From JAEULH01 sp963789785 (lineage in GTDB: Bacteria; Pseudomonadota; Alphaproteobacteria; Rhodospirillales; Defluviicoccaceae): a stretch of DNA of 64,000 nucleotides. Positions 60,282 through 64,000 of this stretch are shown here, piece after piece. The notes below the pieces were generated by a model. The model was not told the origin of the DNA. It saw only the letters and a list, made by a program, of their open reading frames with translations, and did not search any database. Both the position numbers and the translations under genes were made by a program. The stretch spans positions 62,001 to 126,000 of the forward strand of contig CAWBNC010000031.1 in the NCBI GenBank assembly GCA_963789785.1, read 5' to 3'. The first letter of the stretch is position 1; each line of letters begins with the position of its first letter.

Positions 60282-61466
60282 TCAGCTGCCGGCCGTCGCC
60301 AGTTCCGCGCTTCTCTGCGCCAGGCGGGCCATACGGCGTTTGCCGTCTTCGACGGCGCGGCCGATCTCCTGCGCATTCTGGGTGCTCAGCGTGCGCATCT
60401 CGTCGATGATCTCGGTAGACCGCTCCTGGTAGTTGACCACAGAATCGACCAGCTTCTTCACCAACTCGGCGCGGATCGTCGGCCCGTAGCCGGCCTTGAG
60501 CGCCTCTTCCTGGATCTTGCCGCCGATCTCTGAAAGCGTATCCAGGCTTTGGCTGATCCCGTCCTTCATCGTGTTCAGCGTCTTCGTGCTCTCGTTCAGG
60601 CCGTGCAGGCCGGTGAACGAGGCGCTGAGCGCCGTCAGCACCAATTCGTTGGTGGAAAAGAAGCTCACCGACTGCTGATACACCCGCTCCTTGGCGCTCG
60701 TCGTCTGCATCAGCCGGGCCATGATCACCTCAGAGGTGTTGTAGCCTACGGTCAGGTTGTCGCTAAGATCCTTGGCGATCTGGTAGCGGCGCTCCTCGTT
60801 CTGCAGCGCCCGCAGCTTCTCGTCGCGGGCAAGTTCGAGCCTGGCCCGCTCCGCCGGCTCGACCTGTCCCGCCTGCTCAACGACGCCCGACGCGGTATCG
60901 ACCTCGGTGCGGGCCGCGCCGAGCTTCTTTTCCGCCTCCTTCAGAACCTCGAAAGCCATGACTTCGGCTTCCTTCAGCGCACCGCGAAAATCGCGGTAGG
61001 CTTCGAGGATGAGGTGCTCGCGCTCGAACTGGTCCTTCGTCGCCGCCGCGACGCCGAGGTAGGTCTTCTTGATGCCGTCGAACCGGGTGGCGATGTCGCC
61101 GCGGGTCGCCTTCTGCCAGATGTTCGCCAGCCGCTCGAAGGTGTCGATTTTGCCGTCCTCGACCTGATCGACCATCTGCTTGGCGTCGTCGCGAATGGAG
61201 TTGAACGATTTGGCAATGTCGTTGTAACGCTCGCCGACATCCATGGCGCTGATCTGTTCGCGCACGACCTCGTTGAACAGCGACATCTGGTCCAGGGTCC
61301 GCGCGATCAGGGCGATGCGTTCCTCGTCGAGATCGGAGATCTGGTTGAGCAGCGAAACGACGGGGGCCACCTCCTCGCGCTTGTCCGGGACAAGACCCAG
61401 ATCGCGAAGCGTGCCCAATGCCTTGTCGAGATACTTCATCGGTTGGCTGACGGCGACCTCGCCCAT
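60282..61466 (-). CDS. TelA-like helical protein
   Basis: This 394-residue protein is almost entirely helical and lacks signal peptide or membrane segments. It resembles the TelA/toxic-anion-resistance kind of cytoplasmic proteins: long amphipathic helices with DERIALIARTLDQMS, KTYLGVAAATKDQFERE and SFFSTNELVLTALSASFTG as landmarks. TelA relatives are linked to tellurite and envelope stress, but their biochemistry is unclear. The match is by style rather than by diagnostic residues, so 'uncharacterised helical protein' is the cautious name. It is the first gene of a three-gene operon and is divergent from sodC. Confidence 0.6.
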   Translation of the reverse strand: MGEVAVSQPMKYLDKALGTLRDLGLVPDKREEVAPVVSLLNQISDLDEERIALIARTLDQMSLFNEVVREQISAMDVGERYNDIAKSFNSIRDDAKQMVDQVEDGKIDTFERLANIWQKATRGDIATRFDGIKKTYLGVAAATKDQFEREHLILEAYRDFRGALKEAEVMAFEVLKEAEKKLGAARTEVDTASGVVEQAGQVEPAERARLELARDEKLRALQNEERRYQIAKDLSDNLTVGYNTSEVIMARLMQTTSAKERVYQQSVSFFSTNELVLTALSASFTGLHGLNESTKTLNTMKDGISQSLDTLSEIGGKIQEEALKAGYGPTIRAELVKKLVDSVVNYQERSTEIIDEMRTLSTQNAQEIGRAVEDGKRRMARLAQRSAELATAGS

Positions 61467-61726
61467 GGCTCAAATCCTTCCCGCTGAACAGGTTTTTAGG
61501 CCGACGCAAGCATCGGCCGCCTCCGCTACGCGCCGCAGGCTAGTAGAGATCACTTTGCCGGTGGAAGAAAGCACTCGTTCTTTCCGCCGTTCTCCGGCTG
61601 CGCGCCTTTGTCTGAAGGGCCGAGGGAACGGCGCGCGCCCACCATTGCCTTAGCGCAGGACTGGGCCTGTTCCAGGTGAGGCAGTAGTCTGATCCATCGG
61701 AGCAAACGATTAAGAGGGAGCGAGAG

Positions 61727-62236
61727 ATGTTCAAGATCGCAGCGGCCAGCCTGCTGGCCATCACCGCCATCGGCGGCGCTCAGGCCGCCGACATGGCCGG
61801 CGCAACCGCCAAGGCAGCGTTGCAGGGACCCGATGGCAAATCCGTCGGCCAGGCGACGCTCGAGTCCACGCCCCACGGTGTGCTCGTCCACGTCCGGGCC
61901 GAGGGCCTGTCGCCCGGTCCGCATGGCATTCATCTGCACGCCGTCGGCGCCTGCTCTCCGGACTTCAAGGCGGCCGGCGGCCACATCAAGACCTCCGGCA
62001 ACGAGCACGGCCTGCGCAACCCCAAGGGTCCGGAAGCCGGCGACCTGCCGAACCTCTATGCCGGCGCCGATGGCCGGGCCGAGGCGGAATACTTCACCAC
62101 CCTGGTGGACATGAAGACGGTGCTCGACAATGACGGCTCGGCAGTCGTGATCCACGCTCAGCCCGACGACCAGATGACCCAGCCCATCGGCGGCTCCGGC
62201 GATCGCGTGGCCTGCGGTGTCATCAATGCCTCCTAG
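61727..62236 (+). CDS. sodC: Periplasmic Cu/Zn superoxide dismutase
   Basis: This 169-residue enzyme dismutates superoxide in the periplasm. A signal peptide ends at about residue 20 (GAQAAD). Metal ligands fit the family: His69 and His71 (GIHLHAVG), His86 (AGGHI), His94 (NEHG), Asp106 and His143 (VIHAQPDD). Cys76 and Cys163 would form the structural disulfide, and Arg160 guides the anion. The GGHFNP found in most members is GGHIKTSG here, a mild divergence. ATG 61727 follows a GAGGGAG site. It is divergent from the TelA-like operon. Confidence 0.95.
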   Translation: MFKIAAASLLAITAIGGAQAADMAGATAKAALQGPDGKSVGQATLESTPHGVLVHVRAEGLSPGPHGIHLHAVGACSPDFKAAGGHIKTSGNEHGLRNPKGPEAGDLPNLYAGADGRAEAEYFTTLVDMKTVLDNDGSAVVIHAQPDDQMTQPIGGSGDRVACGVINAS

Positions 62237-62634
62237 CCGCGGCAAGACCATAGCGCTCGGAAAGCCGGCGGCGGCCTGCCCTCTGGGTTAGGCCGTCGTC
62301 GTACGCCGGACAAGCGGCTGCCGCCGATGACACCACAGGATGTGAGGCTGGCCTGTAGAGATACGACATTTTGTGCGCGGGACTCCGAATCGCTCATGCC
62401 GATTCGGCCGACGCGGCCTCCTCGCGAGTTGCCAGCGAGGACCGGAGGCTCTGCGACGGCACTTTGGCCCAGGCCGTAAGAATCCATTTTTGCAATGCCT
62501 TCTGGCGATATCTTCAGGCGACCGCATGGCCGGTCCGGAAATTCTGTATTTCACGTCTGTTGGAGCGGCCATTATGCCGGAGACGAACGCGGGACCGGGG
62601 TCCGGCCCCAGGCCCGGAGGCAACAGGAAGTCGG
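62237..62634. other. Gene-free region between sodC and minC
   Basis: No convincing gene is present here; the reading frame that covers part of it is the open upstream extension of minC. An 8-bp perfect hairpin (CCGAATCG 62385-62392, CGATTCGG 62400-62407) lies in the middle without a T tract. The minC promoter is presumably in this stretch but no clear hexamer pair was fixed. Confidence 0.4.
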
Positions 62635-63486
62635 ATGGATTTGGCAGCTGAGGCGCACCCTGCGGAGCAGAGCGAGAGACCGCCTTTTCAACTCCGCGGC
62701 GGCGCCTACACCATGATCGTGCTGAGGCTGATCGAGCCGAAGCACCCGGCATTCTACCAGATGCTGATGGCAAAGGTTGCCCAGGCGCCGGGTTTCTTCA
62801 TCGACGCGCCGGTGGTCCTCGACCTGCAGGATCTTGCCGATGCGCCTCCCTTCAATATGGCCGAACTCCGCCGCCGTCTGCGCCAGCACCGGCTGATGGC
62901 GTTCGGCGTCCAGAACGCCACCGAGGAACAGAACCAGATCGCGATCAACGCCGGCATGGTCGTTCTCCCGCCCGGCCGGCAGGCGCCGATCCGCGCGACA
63001 CCTCGGCCGGCGCCGCCCGCCGAGGCATCCGGGCCGGCGACTGCCGGTACCGCTGATACGGGCACTCCCGAACCGGATGGCCATGCTGCGGCTCATCCTG
63101 CGACGGATCCCGGCGCGGAGGCCGCGCCGCTGGATCAGGAGCATACGGCCGAGCCGGCGGTGAGCCTTGTCGTTGCCCAGCCGGTCCGGTCGGGACGGCA
63201 GATCTACGCCCAGGGCGGCGACCTGATCGTTCTGGCGTCGATCAGCCCCGGCGCCGAGCTCATCGCCGACGGTCACATTCACGTCTATGGCTCCCTGCGC
63301 GGGCGGGCCCTGGCGGGCATCGCCGGCAATACCGAGGCGCGCATCTTCTGTCGCAGCCTGGAAGCCGAACTGGTCTCGATCGGCGGCTACTGGCGCGTCC
63401 GCGACGACATCCCGGAGGATCTGATCGGCAAGCCCGCGCAGATCCACCTGGAGGGCGAGCACGTCGTCATCGAGTCCTTGACCTGA
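62635..63486 (+). CDS. minC: Septum site-determining protein MinC
   Basis: This 283-residue FtsZ antagonist is part of the Min system that keeps division at midcell. An N-terminal FtsZ-inhibiting domain (FQLRGGAYTMIVLRL) is joined by a Pro/Ala-rich linker (about 115-180) to the C-terminal beta-helix that binds MinD (GGDLIVLASISPGAELIADG, HVYGSLRGRALAG). The linker is longer than in E. coli MinC. ATG 62635 follows an AGGA site. minD follows 77 bp downstream. Confidence 0.94.
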   Translation: MDLAAEAHPAEQSERPPFQLRGGAYTMIVLRLIEPKHPAFYQMLMAKVAQAPGFFIDAPVVLDLQDLADAPPFNMAELRRRLRQHRLMAFGVQNATEEQNQIAINAGMVVLPPGRQAPIRATPRPAPPAEASGPATAGTADTGTPEPDGHAAAHPATDPGAEAAPLDQEHTAEPAVSLVVAQPVRSGRQIYAQGGDLIVLASISPGAELIADGHIHVYGSLRGRALAGIAGNTEARIFCRSLEAELVSIGGYWRVRDDIPEDLIGKPAQIHLEGEHVVIESLT

Positions 63487-63563
63487 ACATCGAACAGCCG
63501 GTTCATCGATGCCTCTTCACTTCGCGCCCACTCACAAACCACCACTGACCGTTGGAGGAACAC

Positions 63564-64000
63564 TTGTCTAAAGTCATCGTCATGACATCGGGCAAGGGCG
63601 GGGTCGGCAAGACCACGTCTAGCGCAGCGTTTGCCGCGGGTCTCGCCCTCAGAGGCTACAGGACGGTCGTCATCGACTTCGACGTCGGCCTGCGCAACCT
63701 CGACCTGATCATGGGCTGCGAGCGCCGGGTCGTCTTCGACTTCATCAACGTCATCAACGGCGACGCCCGACTCAATCAGGCCCTGATCAAGGACAAGCGG
63801 GTCGAGAACCTCGCCATCCTGCCGACCAGCCAGACCCGGGACAAGGAGGCGCTGACCCGCGAAGGCGTCGGCAAGGTCATCGACGAGCTGAGGGAGACGT
63901 TCGACTACATCATCTGCGACAGCCCCGCCGGCATCGAGCGCGGTGCGCTGATGGCGCTCTATTTCGCCGACGAGGCAGTCATCGTCACCAACCCCGAGAT
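63564..64000 (+). CDS. minD: Septum site-determining ATPase MinD (partial, runs off the window)
   Basis: About 145 residues are present. They begin at TTG 63564 behind a TTGGAGGA site and include the deviant Walker A KGGVGKTT (11-18), FDVGLRNLDLIMGCERRVVFD, and DYIICDSPAGIERGALMA (Walker B region). MinD recruits MinC to the membrane and oscillates with MinE. The C-terminal amphipathic helix lies beyond the edge. TTG is a rarer start, but the RBS spacing and the conserved N-terminus support it. Confidence 0.96.
   Translation, partial: MSKVIVMTSGKGGVGKTTSSAAFAAGLALRGYRTVVIDFDVGLRNLDLIMGCERRVVFDFINVINGDARLNQALIKDKRVENLAILPTSQTRDKEALTREGVGKVIDELRETFDYIICDSPAGIERGALMALYFADEAVIVTNPE

Noticed and set aside
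62385..62407. 8-bp hairpin as a sodC terminator
   Set aside because: It lies about 150 bp past sodC and lacks a T tract; no clear role.

Overview
The window is high-GC bacterial chromosome with dense coding on both strands. Gene content and order point to an alphaproteobacterium, most likely Rhodospirillales. The markers are the lptD-surA-pdxA-ksgA block, petABC, a short HdaA-type DnaA relative, purM-purN divergent from a DUF2066 gene, the aspS/rnd pair, an lpiA(mprF)-acvB pair and minC-minD. I cannot name a genus. No rRNA, tRNA or CRISPR array was seen.

Layout. 1-1.1 kb: tail of a probable MBOAT acyltransferase and an SGNH-like partner. 1.1-10.3 kb (minus strand): lptD, then a foreign insertion of about 2.4 kb (orphan RTX tail, IS630 transposase fragment, AT-richer HEPN-like gene), then surA-pdxA-ksgA-EamA. 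10.4-16.5 kb: bc1 complex petABC, divergent from a cytochrome c-550 (PedF-like), a PQQ alcohol dehydrogenase with the lanthanide-type Asp pair, and another class I cytochrome c. 16.5-25.3 kb: uvrB, a 46-residue lipoprotein, an aspartate aminotransferase, an EF-G paralogue, a ZIP transporter and an RlmD/TrmA-type RNA methyltransferase. 25.3-31.2 kb: a glucosidase-like enzyme, a DJ-1-like protein, a ChrR-like cupin protein and ndk. 31.2-41 kb: purN-purM, DUF2066, PerM-like permease, hdaA, aspS, rnd. 39.6-45.3 kb: a polyphosphate island (ppx, tandem-domain PPK2, ppk1). 45.5-49.3 kb: a second PerM-like permease, a small coupled gene, DUF4912 and a GH57 branching enzyme. 49.5-57.9 kb: an RND efflux pair, then mprF/lpiA-acvB. 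57.9-61.5 kb (minus): a compact three-gene operon (TelA-like helical protein, DUF6384-like membrane protein, coiled-coil protein with a glycine-rich tail). 61.7-64 kb: sodC, minC and the start of minD.

How the genes work together. lptD/surA act in outer-membrane biogenesis. The PQQ dehydrogenase and its cytochromes would pass alcohol-derived electrons into the cytochrome c pool that petABC also feeds. ppk1, PPK2 and ppx form a complete polyphosphate make/use/degrade set. mprF/lpiA and acvB would make and remove aminoacyl-phosphatidylglycerol.

Caution: at least a dozen otherwise intact genes are split by single-base shifts, often in G or C runs. The simplest reading is uncorrected sequencing error. 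Such genes are reported as one locus with the shift positions stated. The most interesting uncharacterised items are the TelA-like/DUF6384/coiled-coil operon, the HEPN-like gene in the lptD-surA insertion, and a 24-bp inverted repeat between petA and the cytochrome gene.
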